From the NCBI GenBank assembly GCA_958299035.1, contig CATQJL010000112.1, forward strand, positions 47,512,941 through 47,576,940: DNA of 64,000 bases, given 5' to 3'. The notes beneath the pieces are model-generated. The model saw only the letters and a list, made by a program, of their open reading frames with translations, ran no database searches and was not told the DNA's origin. The stretch's first letter is position 1; every line of letters starts with the position of its first letter. This DNA comes from Cylicocyclus nassatus. Lineage: Eukaryota > Nematoda > Chromadorea > Rhabditida > Strongylidae. The translations under genes were made by a program, and so were the position numbers. This document shows, in pieces, positions 1 through 11,148 of the stretch.

Positions 1-570
1 GGATTAATACTCCGCTTACACGTTTGGTCACTGACGCTTAGACTGTTAAACCAAGCTACTCCCCCGGAATGAATCCTGGGATGGAAGCTCAATACATCCG
101 CAGACACGGAGGCAAGAAGAAACACTTCGATATCCATGATGTTGTCTATGCTCGCGACTACCGCAATCCAGCAAACGTACTTGGACCCCAGGAATCTTAC
201 AATCAAGGATTGGACGCGCTCTACAACGTAGAAGTTGAAAGATTCATATGGAATCGCCATGCTAATCAGCTACGCCCTTAAGTAGTTTCCGATGCTACAA
301 GCACGCTACTGGAAAAGTTAAATTTTTTGGATTTTGAGCTCCCCAAACAGTCGACTCCCGCCGTGTTGTTGATGTTCTTGCTGCCGACGTTAATCACATT
401 GATGTTGTGCCAAATCCTGATAATGCTGCGGCCAATACCGAAAAAAGGGACGCTGATGAATCCGTTAGTCGAGTGTCTTCGCGTCCTGCTCGTGCCGCTC
501 GCAAAGGACTCGTCAACCACCATGCAGTTTCAAGATCGACCCTCGAAGAAACGATACAATGACTAATCAA
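1..570 (+). pseudogene. Ty3/Gypsy-like integrase C-terminus, decayed (copy 1)
   Basis: The frame ending near 281 reads the tail of a Gypsy-type integrase, including the family-typical ending NQLRP. An in-frame TAA follows at once, and a conserved C-terminal extension rich in Ala, Asp and Glu continues in broken frames to about 565. A second copy at 61755-62502 aligns base for base but carries different lesions: this copy has the TAA and later indels, while the other has a one-base deletion at the same junction but an open extension. The protein would have acted in nuclear cDNA integration; here it is non-functional. The window edge cuts off everything upstream (RT, RNase H, integrase core). 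The family assignment rests on the integrase core visible in copy 2. Confidence 0.75.
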
Positions 571-578
571 AAAGGAGA

Positions 579-809
579 TGTTGTAGAGTGACACTAGGTT
601 GCTTGTAAATGTAGTAAATAACCCTCTAAAGTATATATCTCTTGTTTTGTTTACAACCATCCTTTAGGCTATATAAGAGCTTCCTTTTGCCGTAATATTC
701 ATCCTTCATTCTTCCATTCCTTCACTCGCTTCTGACATTTGTACCAAACGCCAATAAAGCACTGCTGCTATTCGTGTCCCGGATCCACAGAAAGAAGAAG
801 ACCACAACA
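579..809 (+). mobile_element. Putative LTR of the Gypsy-like element (copy 1)
   Basis: A purine-rich tract (570-578) directly precedes TGTTG at 579, and the segment ends CAACA at 809, as expected of a short LTR with inverted ends. Inside are a TATA box (TATATAA, 670-676) and a poly(A) signal (AATAAA, 753-758). The second copy, 62516-63535, has the same structure but is split by an RTE insertion. The right boundary is tentative because similarity between the copies continues past it and no partner 5' LTR is visible. Confidence 0.55.
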
Positions 810-1300
810 CTTAACAAGTCCTAAACTGAAAAGCAAATTTTTTACGCATTCTAACTGTATCATATCGCACTGCCGTGAGCTGTCAAGGTACTATACGACT
901 ACCTTAGCATTTTTGGCGAAATGTGATGGCTATTTAAATACACCAAAAACATCAAAAATTTTGTTATCCGGAATATACGGTTTTTATAATTTGCAAGTAT
1001 TACGAATAGAAACGACGAGCATTGAAGAGACAAGCTTTTTCGTTATTTTAGGCACAAAGTACTGCATTTATTATATATCGTGGAGTTACCGCAAAGAATG
1101 CACATGCACATCGCCTATCCACAGTTTTTAGAAACTTGCATCTATGCATTTGAGTGAGTTTGCAGTAATCAGCACTTATTGTTTCATTTGGAATTTGAGG
1201 CCATGGAGCTGACTAATAAAATACTATCAATCAATGTGTTTAGGCACACAATATTTTGTCCTATACTGTAGAGAAGCAAAAATGACTAAGATGACGAAGC
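810..1300. repeat. Flank duplicated at 63536-64000
   Basis: This non-coding stretch after the putative LTR is nearly identical to 63536-64000, through to the window end. The duplicated unit therefore extends beyond the LTR and is either a segmental duplication or a longer terminal repeat. I see no gene here. Confidence 0.8.
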
Positions 1301-2553
1301 AAATTTGCGATGCAATCTATCACCATTCGCTAAGGAGCTTGCTGTAAGTGATTGTCAATGACACTAAACAGATGATCTCATAATTGGCTTTGCATCACTG
1401 AAAAACATCACTTAGCTCTTTTGGATGAAAGTATTGTAATCAAATCAATGATTCATCAGAAATCATTATCGGTTAAAAATCTGGCTGAAGAAAGAAGAAA
1501 CGTTTGCCATAACCGAATATTATATTTAGATGAAGATGAGCAGAATGAAGTTCTGAATCATGAAGCATACAGAAACGCATGATATGATCTAACGGCCTCA
1601 AAGAAATGAAAGCTATGTACAAAAGAAAGCTAGTACTCGCTTTTGTAGAGCAAAAAACCAAATTTTTTACCGTCTTTGATGTGAGTTCAAAACAAGCATC
1701 ATACACGATGATTATAGCGTGGGCTTGCATTAACATGTTTAGGCATAAATTCACACAGCATGTTATCAAAAAGCCAATTCTGGAGAGGAATGAGTTTTGG
1801 ACGTTCTTTCATCAAGCCTTGAGCGAAGTGAGTATTTGCTGCGATACTTTATTTGAAAAATTTTTTTTGACAATGTTGACATTGACGATTTTTTGACATC
1901 TACTTTTTGGTAAAAAATAATTTTGAACACCATATTCATAAAAATGCCATTCAATTTTGAACATTGCAAAATTTAATTGATGGCAATGCGACTGGAGCAA
2001 TTTCATGATTGTTGTGTGATTGAACGAAGACCTCCTCCACGTCGATTGGCGGATCATCCGAAAGCTCCGAAAGCATTGTGAAATTGCTATTCGACACATT
2101 GGTCACATGCAACGGACATTCTAGTCACGAGTTGCGAAATTGGTTTAAGAGTTAACCTATTTTTTGTTACAAGATCTGCCAAGAGATTTTCTTTATCTAA
2201 ATCTTCAAAGCTGATTACTTATAAGCGATTAAAAGAAGTACTCGCATGTGACTGATACAGGGCTATATAAGTGTAAAAAAGAAAGTTGCGTCCGTGTCGG
2301 TCTACGCTTTTGATTTCTCGCTTCAAATGTTGAAGGGCTTGTTTTCCCAAATATTCCTTTCGAGGCCACGGGTGCAAGCCTTCAGCAGAATCCATTATAG
2401 TCAACATAATACTACCCTATTTTGCAACCGCCTACAATGCCGACAAAAGTACTATGTGTTAGGTAAAACAGAAATGTTGACCTTTTCTTTTCTGGTATCC
2501 TTGCCCAGCCTTTATTTGAAAAGGTGCATTTATAATAAATTTCAAAGTTAACA
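1301..2553. other. Intergenic, no gene recognised
   Basis: AT-rich sequence with scattered short open frames on both strands that lack splice context, signal peptides or family motifs. Nothing supportable was found. Confidence 0.6.
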
Positions 2554-2671
2554 ATGAAATTCTTTCTTCTCAAAACCCTGTGCTTTGCTTCTTGTCAGCA
2601 CCGAGGCACTCATGTGTGGACCTTACGATCCCCCTAGTGAGCAAGGCAGCTTCGCTTCATGCAGAGTCGAG
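2554..2671 (+). pseudogene. Candidate secreted-protein exon with a frameshift
   Basis: An ATG at 2554 opens a hydrophobic signal-like start (MKFFLLKTLCF). A second frame then takes over with a leucine-rich core and a Cys-containing segment (ALMCGPYDPPSEQGSFASC), ending exactly at a consensus donor, GAG/GTAAAT at 2672. The two frames differ by one base, as if an extra base lay in or near the AAAA run at 2570-2573. The result looks like a nematode signal-peptide exon broken by a small indel or a base-call error. No following exon is clear; weak acceptors lie near 2780. The protein family is not recognised. Confidence 0.35.
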
Positions 2672-2699
2672 GTAAATACTATGAGAGTTCGCAGAGTTT

Positions 2700-3720
2700 A
2701 TAAGTTCTTGCATGCAAAAATCCTGACATTTGGGTGATCATTGGAGCGACTTTCTCTTCAACATCTCTTCTCCTCTTTGCTAGAGTTCGAAAGAACAAAT
2801 GGGTCTCTGCTTTTGAAAAAAAACGCGCTTTAATTAAATACCTGCGCAGTTGGTGTGATTAGGGGAAAATCGTGAAATTAAAGCGGAAAAGGTGTAATCG
2901 CTTCACAAAGGACTATTTGTCACTTTCGTCCAGGCCCTGGTTCACATCCCTGGCAACCCTACAGTGTCTATTCGTAAACTTCTATCACTGCTGTGTTTGC
3001 GAGTTAGAAGGTACCTCAAATGCTTTTGTAAAGTGCATGACTACTTTTTTCAGACAAGTTCAAAAGTTCGGGAAAGCAAAGCTTCGGAATGTAAGAACCT
3101 ATAGATTTCTCAAAATGGTGCTAACAAATTTTCGGACCAAACTAATATTTTCACGGAAGCGTTTTTATACGAATATCGGACTGTGATTAGAATATCATAT
3201 TACGCTTGGAAGGTACATCTCACTTCAAGTGGTCTGTGCCACTCATAGTATTTTTCGTGATTTGAAGAAAACGCAGATGTAGGTGTCATATATGTGAAAC
3301 GAATTCAGTGGTTTAGATTTTACCGAAGGTATCCGCATCTTGAAGATTTTTGGCCACTGCAATACAGAGGGAGTAATTTAGTTAAAAGATGTCAAATGCT
3401 CATGAATATCTAACCATTTGAAGAGTTTTTTTTATTCACTTTCGCATTTTCACAGCACTTTTCAATTAGCTTTGCTATCATCTTCTCCCCGGATTTGGGC
3501 GGAGCACTTGCAGAGAACTCGTTTGGTGATCTTGTGCACCCTCTACTGTAAGTTGTTCTTTATAATCTCTCGCTACCAACTCTGCCACATATGACAACGT
3601 ATGATATACGTATATGTGGCGTACAAAGAACTAGATTTGCAGTTGAATTTTGATAAGTCATCAAGACGTTTGGATGTCTGCAAACGCTCAACTCAATGTA
3701 CAAAGGGGAGGCAACGATAC
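2700..3720. other. Intergenic with a decayed mariner-type end
   Basis: No gene is supportable. At about 3113-3145 the sequence resembles the right terminus of the TTAGG...CCTAA elements seen elsewhere in the window (an AAAATGGTGC-like start, then TTTCGGACCAAACTAA), so an old MITE end probably lies here. No matching left end is visible. Confidence 0.4.
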
Positions 3721-3727
3721 TAGGCGC

Positions 3728-3779
3728 GAATTCCATTCCTAAATAAGGGATTTATCAATCCCCTATTTAGGAATGGAAT
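3728..3779. repeat. 23-bp inverted repeat
   Basis: GAATTCCATTCCTAAATA is followed after a short A/T loop by its near-perfect reverse complement. It lies at the edge of a GC-richer stretch (3780-4030) with its own inverted copies (next entry). It may mark the end of a small foldback element. Confidence 0.7.
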
Positions 3780-3864
3780 TCCTGTACAGGTAACAGCCCG
3801 TACGAACGCGGGCACTAGCGCCGTGATACACCAAGCCAAGCTGGTGATCGGGCTTCTCTGTTGG

Positions 3865-3990
3865 CGAATATGGCCCGATCTGGCAAGTTTGGCCATGTCG
3901 GGCACAGCAGCCGGGCAGCGGAGCCCGACCTGTCGAGATCGGGCTCTGCTGCTCGACATTGCCAAACTTGCCAGATCGGACATGAAGTTT
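3865..3990. repeat. GC-rich imperfect hairpin
   Basis: CGATCTGGCAAGTTTGGC near 3877 recurs inverted near 3962-3980, and CGGGCTCTGCTGC/GCAGCGGAGCCCG pair inside it. Open frames across it on both strands are by-products of the palindrome and are not called as genes. Confidence 0.6.
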
Positions 3991-4122
3991 GGTGACACGG
4001 GATTAGCGTTCTCTCCTGTTCGGGCAATCGTTAATAATGGCTCAAACAGCTAGTTGGAGATTGATAGATAATTCATTCAAATCTATGAAATCACTGGAGC
4101 TCTAATGCATGATCCCTATATA

Positions 4123-5012
4123 TTAGGTTGGTCCGAAAGTTCTTGCGCATCGTATTCAAAAAATCATAACTTTCTTTCCACTCAATCGATTTTGTTGAAA
4201 TTGCAACTATTCGAAAGAGGAATCCATGCTCTTTACAGCAGTACCTCCGCCATTGGCGGAGGTACTGCTGTAAAGAGCATGGATTCCTCTTTCGAATAGT
4301 TGCATTGGCGCTTTTCCCATCTGTTGAAACGAAACAGTTCAAGAGTTAGGAGCAAATAAAGAGAATTCCTTCAGTTTTGTAATTTTTGAGCATGCTCAAA
4401 AAAGCCCGGAAACGTCACAGAAAATACGGAAATGTCATGAATATGCGTTTTGTGACCTTCTCTTTCTAGTTGAGCGGAATTCGTGCTAATCGAGAGCAAT
4501 TTTGATTTTCGTGCAAAATGCAGGCCCGAAAACCCGAAAAAATCACGAAAAACAAAATTGCTCTCGATTAGCTCGAAACTTGCTCAGCTAAAAAGAGTAT
4601 GTCACAATATCCACGTTCGTGACTTTTCCAAATTTTCTATGAGGTTTCTGAGCTTTTTTAAGCATGCTCAAAAATTACAAAACTGAAGGGATTCTCTTTA
4701 TTTGCTCCTAACTCTTGATCTGTCTCGTTTCAACAGATGGGAAAAGCACGATTGTAATGAGCATAATTTTCTCTATCATATAAAAATACTTCCAGAATTT
4801 TTCGTGATCCAGCTCGAAAAATGCCAATTTTGACTGATTTCCTTCAACTGCCTGTAACTCTCAAAGTTTCTCGAAGTAATTCATGGCGGAGGTACTGCTG
4901 TAAAGAGCATGGATTCCCTTTCGAATAGATGCAATTTCAACAAAATCCATTGAGTGGAAAGAAAGTTATGATTTTTTGAAAACGATGCGCAAGAACTTTC
5001 GGACCAACCTAA
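4123..5012. mobile_element. Foldback mariner-type MITE
   Basis: The element starts TTAGGTTGGTCCGAAAGTTC and ends with its reverse complement, with TA on each side (4121-4122 and 5013-5014). The inverted similarity continues through most of the element: the segment near 4320-4400 pairs with 4665-4745, and a central palindrome surrounds 4490-4575. It has no transposase, so it is non-autonomous. The termini resemble mariner TIRs, which is established for that superfamily; mobilisation by a mariner transposase is inferred. Confidence 0.85.
4202..4304. repeat. Perfect 51-bp hairpin with a 1-nt loop
   Basis: Left arm 4202-4252 is the exact reverse complement of right arm 4254-4304, with a single T between. 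The left arm belongs to the left terminus of the enclosing MITE and the right arm is an extra inverted copy of it. This suggests a local template-switch inversion. Confidence 0.95.
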
Positions 5013-6368
5013 TATATAAAACTCAAAAATTGTCTGTTTAGAGGGTATGTGAGCTATAGAACGCCCGTCGCTCAACCGATTGGGCTAAAACTTTGCACAC
5101 AGATGTTCTTGACCTCGGAGACTGTTTTAGGATACTTTTTACTAAAGTTCGCCGGGTCCTTTCATCGATTTATTGATTTTTTTACGTTTTTCTAAGCTGG
5201 AAACTTATCATTTTTAAGCAGGCATTTTCTCATGGTCATGTAAAGGAGGGCGGTGAAGCTTATTTTTACCTCAGAATCACGAGGATGCGGTTTCAAAACG
5301 AATGTCTCAAGGTAAGTCATCCATAGCATAGAAGGGGGGGGGGCTCGCAGTGCAGGTGACCAGTGGTCCGGGCTGGACCGGGAAAGCGAACTAGTGTGCT
5401 ATAAGATCTAACTTAGGAGTGCATGACTAACAAGATTATTTAGTGTACAGGTTTCAAGGGGTGCTCACTTTCATCGGAGACACAGTAGGTATTTTCAAAC
5501 AACTAGTCCTTGAGGATGTGGCGCAAAATGTCTGCAAAAATTGGACCTTTGAACGCTTGTAATTTTTCCATAGTCCGACATCGCAGATAAGGAGGATGGG
5601 TTTGGATCCTATGTGTACTGCTTTTAGGAATTTTTTGATAGAGGAATCATCTCGATTGAAAAGATTATGACAATATTAGAAACTTCCCAACTTTCAATTG
5701 CTATCTGATCATCCTCTTTTCCATTTCGTTAAATTCCTTCTTTTGTGCATAAGCATGTCTACGAAAAATTGACTAGAAGTTGCTACGGTCTGCTGTGGCT
5801 CAAAAACAACCCAGTTAATAGTCTATAGCTTTGCAGAGTCAAGAGAAAATATTAGCAACTGAGAACTTTCTGTAGAACTTGATTGGGCGCAAGCTTTATT
5901 TGCTTCTTCGCTGAAAAGGCAATTGCCGATATTTTTGTTTTAAAAAAGAAGCTGATGAATTCACAGTAACAAGCGAAATAGTTGATGACAGAGTTGTGCA
6001 TATTGTGCACAACTTTATGATGTTTTTTTTTCTTGACATAGTTTGCGACAGTGTCTCTTACAAATGCCTAGGAATTACATAGCAGAGAAATCAAGATTAT
6101 TGCAAACTTGTGTTTTCCCTTACACTCAGAAGATCATTTGTTATAGAGGACTGCATGTCGCTGAAAGTGGTAGGGTTTTGACGATGCAGCAGATATCAGC
6201 CTGTGCATGTACTAAAAGGTGTATTTGTGGCAGATGTCCAAATGGACCTCCCATTTCCGGCGACATATAGTCCCATACCCCATTTGTTTCTCTGTCAGTT
6301 ATGCCGAAGTCTCGTCTGTTCGTCGTTTTATCAAACGCTCTACGTACCGCTTACTTTCTCAAAATATT
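5013..6368. other. Intergenic, old repeat
   Basis: No gene seen. The section 5036-5260 resembles 61540-61760 in layout (an ATCGATTTAT block, then TCTCATGGTCATGTAA), suggesting two copies of one old repeat. A run of ten Gs lies at about 5334-5343. Confidence 0.45.
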
Positions 6369-6376
6369 TTTTTCAG
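6369..6376 (+). promoter_or_regulatory. Probable spliced-leader trans-splice acceptor
   Basis: TTTTTTTCAG followed by GTAG is an excellent nematode 3' splice site with no upstream exon in evidence, 24 nt before the ATG at 6401. That is the usual geometry of an SL trans-splice site. It supports the start chosen for the next gene. Confidence 0.65.
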
Positions 6377-6400
6377 GTAGTTCACGTCAATTCGACAAGA

Positions 6401-6675
6401 ATGAGAATTTTCAACCTTACCTTTTTGTTACTTACCATCTTAGTGGTAGGTTGACCAAGCAAGACATGATTTAGTTTGCGATTTGACTCCTTAGACTTAC
6501 TGACTGTACATTACTTTGATGCTTACAGATTCTCTCTGCTGTGGACGTTGGTGAATGCGGAATTTTCGGAAGGATTAAAGATACGATAATAAAAGTGGGC
6601 TCAAAAATTCCGGACATCATTGACAAAGCGAATAAAATCGGAGGCATAATTAAAGTATTCAAAGGTGGAAAGTGA
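6401..6675 (+). CDS. Two-exon small secreted cationic peptide
   Basis: Exon 1 (6401-6445) encodes MRIFNLTFLLLTILV and ends at donor GTAGGT. The intron (6446-6528) ends TTACAG. Exon 2 (6529-6672, stop TGA 6673-6675) continues in phase 0, giving 63 residues. Residues 1 to about 19 form a hydrophobic signal peptide. The mature part, about 44 residues, has one Cys, about nine Lys/Arg against five Asp/Glu, and regularly spaced Ile/Val/Lys as in GIFGRIKDTIIKVGSKIPDI, so an amphipathic helix is likely. That profile resembles linear antimicrobial or membrane-active peptides, but I recognise no family, so the function is inferred. A Penelope-like element lies tail-to-tail just downstream. The start is supported by the trans-splice acceptor at 6369-6376. 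Confidence 0.6.
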
Positions 6676-6689
6676 TATTTTGTGCTCGA

Positions 6690-7760
6690 TTGTCGATAAA
6701 CCTTGGCATTGTGATTCAATTGTAATACAGTCATTGAGTTGTTGACCAAGGTTGATAGCAAGACTTTATTGCGCGACAAGCCAACGTTGGCGGTCCGTCC
6801 GCCTTCATCAGGACTTCCTGAAAGATTGAGACTTTCAGAACTGCCCGCTCAAACGCCCTGTTTGGCAATAAATTCAGTCTAGCTATTCTGATGGAGTAGC
6901 GAATGGATGTGTAAGCCTGACTTCAGCCTTTTCAGATCGGAATGTAGAGACTGAACAACCAGTAGCGCCGCTGCTGCACTATGAGTGAGTATGATAGTTA
7001 GTGTCCACAATGCCCCTAAATGGTTATATAAGATCTTTTATTAGAATCCACATAGTGTTTGATAGGAAAACAGTTGGATGTTTATGATAATGCCTTCATC
7101 TTTGCGGTTCATTTTGGTGGTTTAGACGCTATCCTAAAGGCCTCCAATGTTTTGCGGACCATTAACTCCTATTCGTGCGACAAGATCGTAACAGTAACTT
7201 GAAAGTACTGTTCTCATGACATAACCTTCCTTCAATGTGCACCCATTTTGGATTTTCTAGGGCATCAAGATGTTTTGATTCTTGTGCATGAGGGTCTGCC
7301 GATCTTTCCTTGTATTGGTCATCGCATTTTTGACAGGTTATGAATTATACCATTCCTAATTCCATGCAGTCGTCTAGTTTTCCAGAGCTCAGATGATACA
7401 ATCGGCGGTCTTGCACATTCTGTCGTACGCACGAATTTAGAAGCAGGGATATCTATAACTTTTACAAGATCATCGAGGCCCGCTTGAAACAAAGATTTTC
7501 TTATAGTTTTCCTAAAATCATCATAAAACAAGATCACAAAACGATATTTTTGTTGTCTGGTTCATTTCTATCGGTCTGCTTTCTTGCCTACAGGTATGCA
7601 TTGGTGCACCTTTTGGGGATAGCCGTTATGATACGCAAGCTGTTTGGTAAGGTTCATCGATGCATTGTGGTGTTGGATGTTAGATCAACGTTGGATGAAA
7701 CCGATTTTGCTGTCTTGAACATGTTGCCTACGGATCGTTTCATGCTTCAAGGTTGCGCAG
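6690..7760 (-). pseudogene. Penelope-like element 3' part with GIY-YIG endonuclease, decayed
   Basis: Read on the minus strand, 7537-7319 encodes a stretch (RKSLFQAGLDDLVKVIDIP) matching the connector after the reverse transcriptase of nematode Penelope-like elements. It is followed, with stops and shifts, by remnants of the GIY-YIG endonuclease and its C-terminus (RKTLEAFRIASKPPKMNRKD near 7150-7070). The 3' untranslated tail runs to about 6700-6740. Penelope-like elements prime reverse transcription on target DNA using this endonuclease. Several in-frame stops make this copy dead. Its tail abuts the peptide gene ending at 6675. Confidence 0.7.
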
Positions 7761-8010
7761 AGCAGTAGCAAATTAATATAGTCTTACTAGCTCGTTTACA
7801 TCATTTAGTTACGTATGAATTGTAAAATATGAAAACTTGGCCGTTCAGGAAAGCTAGTCAATTTTCATCGAGTTTATCCCGCGTGAATCTTATGTTAGGG
7901 TATTGGCTATTCAGAATGTCAAAGCATATGTCTATCTCACTTTGAGTTGGACATATTATACAGCAGTCGTTAATATATATATATATATTATATATTATAT
8001 AATATATATA
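7761..8010. other. Spacer ending in (TA)n
   Basis: No gene seen. The last ~40 bp are TA dinucleotides leading into the element stack. Confidence 0.6.
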
Positions 8011-9709
8011 CAGTGACCGCCAAAAAGTTGCGGACAAGCCCCTCTCCCTTTTTCATCGCTCTTTTTCGGAGGGAAAACAAGGATGAAATAATGTAATAAT
8101 TGCATGAGGTGATAGAACTCTTCAAGCTCTACAATATACACTTTGAGCTTTTTGAGAAACATGTATTCTAAAAATTTTAAGAATCTTTTTCTAAAAAAAG
8201 TCTGAAAATGGCCGCGTTACAATGTCGCGGACAATAATTCTTCGAACGCAAAATTTTTCTTTTGAGTCTTATTTTAGAGCGAAAACACAAGTTATCCGGA
8301 CGGGTAAGCATACTACTATACAGAGCTCGTCAAGAACTACACACTGGTTATGGTTGCTTCCCCAAAAAACGCAAGCTTGAGTTTTATTTTACTTTTTTCA
8401 AAAAACAACTTCTAATTTCCTTTATCAAGCCAAATTTCTTCACACGGAAACCTGTTCAAGACATCCCAACAAAGCCGTCTGGGTAAAATAGATGCTCTTT
8501 GCCATCCTCTATGCATCGGACATGTGCTGATGAGTTTCTTTGCTGGAAATGGCCCTTGGCAGTGCTTGCACATGACCCCACCCCCACCTCACCACTGACT
8601 TGTACCGCTTTGCAGGCTTGTAACTCGGCCTGCAGTCAATATTTGAGCTTGCAGTTAGGCTCATTCGAAAGAACGAGACTTCCTCTACACGATGGTATGC
8701 AAAAGAGATGGGTATAAGAAACAGCGGAGATTTGGCGGATGGGGTGGGAGAAACGCGGCCTCAGTGGTAGGGTGAGGATATCCAGCTAAAGTTGAATAAA
8801 GCTCCTTTCGCTACCAGTTTCATTCTGGAAGTTCAAAACTGTCAGTTTTCTTGTAATAGATCCATTTCGAAGCTTTAAGACTGTTCTGGTGTTCATAAGA
8901 GCTTTCACTTCAATCACCTCTAAGGCTGCACTTTTTCACCCCATCCGCCAAATCTCTGAAATTTCTCAAACTCAACTCATTTGCATACCATCGTGTAGAG
9001 GAAGTCTCGTTCTTTCGAATGAGCCTAACTGCAAGCTCAAATATTGACTGCAGGCCGAGTTACAAGCCTGCAAAGCGGTACAAGTCAGTGGTGAGGTGCG
9101 GGTGGGGTCATGTGCAAGCACTGCCAAGGGCCATTTCCACCAAAGAAACTCATCAGCACATGTCCGATGCATAGAGGATGGCAAAGAGCATCAGCACATG
9201 TCCGATGCATAGAGGATGGCAAACAGCATCTATTTTACCCAGACGGCTTTGTTGGGATGTCTTGAACAGGTTTCCGTGTGAAGAAATTTGGCTTGATAAA
9301 GGAAATTAGAAGTTGTTTTTGAAAAAAGTAAAATAAAACTCAAGCTTGCGTTTTTTGGGGAAGCAACCATAACCAGTGTGTAGTTCTTGACGAACTCTGT
9401 ATAGTAGTATGCTTACCCGTCCGGATAACTTGTGTTTTCGCTCTAAAATAAGACTCAAAAGAAAATTCTTGCGTTCGAAGAATTATTGTCCGCGACATTG
9501 TGACGCGGCCATTTTCGGACTTTTTTTAGAAAAAGATTCTTAAAATTTTTAGAATACATGTTTCTCAAAAAGCTCAAAGTGTATATTGTAGAGCTTGAAG
9601 AGTTCTATCACCACATGCAATTATTACATTATTTCATCCTTGTTTTCCCTCTGAAAAAGAGCGATGAAAAAGGGAGAGGGGCCTGTCCGCAACTTTTTGG
9701 CGGTCACTG
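8011..9709. mobile_element. 1.7-kb foldback Tc1-like MITE
   Basis: The ends are CAGTGACCGCCAAAAAGTTG and its reverse complement, in a TA context. The inverted repeat runs nearly to the middle: 8727-8747 still pairs with 8936-8957, leaving about 190 bp unpaired. The right arm holds a 38-bp direct duplication (about 9153-9230) that the left arm lacks. The only open frames are mirrored short ones in the arms, so there is no transposase. The TIR start CAGTG plus TA target fits the Tc1 group by family knowledge. Confidence 0.85.
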
Positions 9710-9731
9710 TATATATATATATATATATATA

Positions 9732-10407
9732 CAGGGTGTCCCAAAAAGATGTGCACACTGTTTGATTGTAAATAACTCTCTTGTAGTAAAGTGTTTCGAG
9801 AAGCTTTAGGTACCATTTTGTAGAGCGAGGTTCAACTTAGACTTACAGTGTAAAGCGAATCGCCGGTCGTTCATTCTTACTGTAGGAGTACGGTAGAAAC
9901 TTCAAGCATATGGTGTCACTGTGAAAAAAGGGGCCGTTTCAAAAATTTTCAAAAAAATGTGGAAATTTGTGTAATAGGGTTTTTATGGATCCGGAGTTCA
10001 ATACCCAACTCTTTACAAGGTTGAGAAGCTTTCTAAACGGTGTAACCGCACTTTTTAGGTACACTTAAAAACGTCTGTTGCTGCTTACCTCGCATAATTT
10101 TTTAATGAAGCGTTATGAAGAGTTGCGAACTTCACAATTAGAATCAGCAACTCTATTTAGCCTAGTGTAAGAGTTTTCAGATTGTTTTGGTTTCTTTTTG
10201 GAACAAAATATGGCCTTTCATGGCTCAAAACCCTCTTCAAAGTTTCTACAGTAATCCTACAGTAGGAATGAGAGATCGGCGATCCGCTCTACACTGTAAA
10301 TCTAAGTTGAACCTCGCTCTACAGAAGGGTACCTAAAGCTTCTCGAAACACTTCACTACAAAAGAGTTATTTACAATCAAACAGTGTGCACATCTTTTTG
10401 GGACACC

Positions 10408-10410
<3 letters not shown>
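9732..10410 (+). mobile_element. CAGGGTGTCCC MITE, copy B1
   Basis: The termini are CAGGGTGTCCCAAAAAGATG and its inverse, in (TA)n. TIR similarity extends about 170 bp with a unique centre; length is 679 bp. B1 and the next copy are mirror images around the TA tract at 10411-10469. Confidence 0.9.
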
Positions 10411-10445
<35 letters not shown>

Positions 10446-10469
10446 TATATATATATATATATATATATA

Positions 10470-11148
10470 CAGGGTGTCCCAAAAAGATGTGCACACTGTT
10501 TGATTGTAAATAACTCTTTTGTAGTGAAGTGTTTCGAGAAGCTTTAGGTACCCTTCTGTAGAGCGAGGTTCAACTTAGATTTACAGTGTAGAGCGGATCG
10601 CCGATCTCTCATTCCTACTGTAGGATTACTGTAGAAACTTTGAAGAGGGTTTTGAGCCATGAAAGGCCATATTTTGTTCCAAAAAGAAACCAAAACAATC
10701 TGAAAACTCTTACACTAGGCTAAATAGAGTTGCTGATTCTAATTGTGAAGTTCGCAACTCTTCATAACGCTTCATTAAAAAATTATGCGAGGTAAGCAGC
10801 AACAGACGTTTTTAAGTGTACCTAAAAAGTGCGGTTACACCGTTTAGAAAGCTTCTCAACCTTGTAAAGAGTTGGGTATTGAACTCCGGATCCATAAAAA
10901 CCCTATTACACAAATTTCCACATTTTTTTGAAAATTTTTGAAACGGCCCCTTTTTTCACAGTGACACCATATGCTTGAAGTTTCTACCGTACTCCTACAG
11001 TAAGAATGAACGACCGGCGATTCGCTTTACACTGTAAGTCTAAGTTGAACCTCGCTCTACAAAATGGTACCTAAAGCTTCTCGAAACACTTTACTACAAG
11101 AGAGTTATTTACAATCAAACAGTGTGCACATCTTTTTGGGACACCCTG
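10470..11148 (-). mobile_element. CAGGGTGTCCC MITE, copy B2 (inverted)
   Basis: Also 679 bp and, as far as I can read, essentially identical to the reverse complement of B1. Together with B1 it forms a palindrome of about 1.4 kb. Confidence 0.9.

Noticed and set aside
8262..9184. Frames MPSSMHRTCADEF... on opposite strands
   Set aside because: They are the two arms of one foldback element; the mirrored frame has no family or start context.
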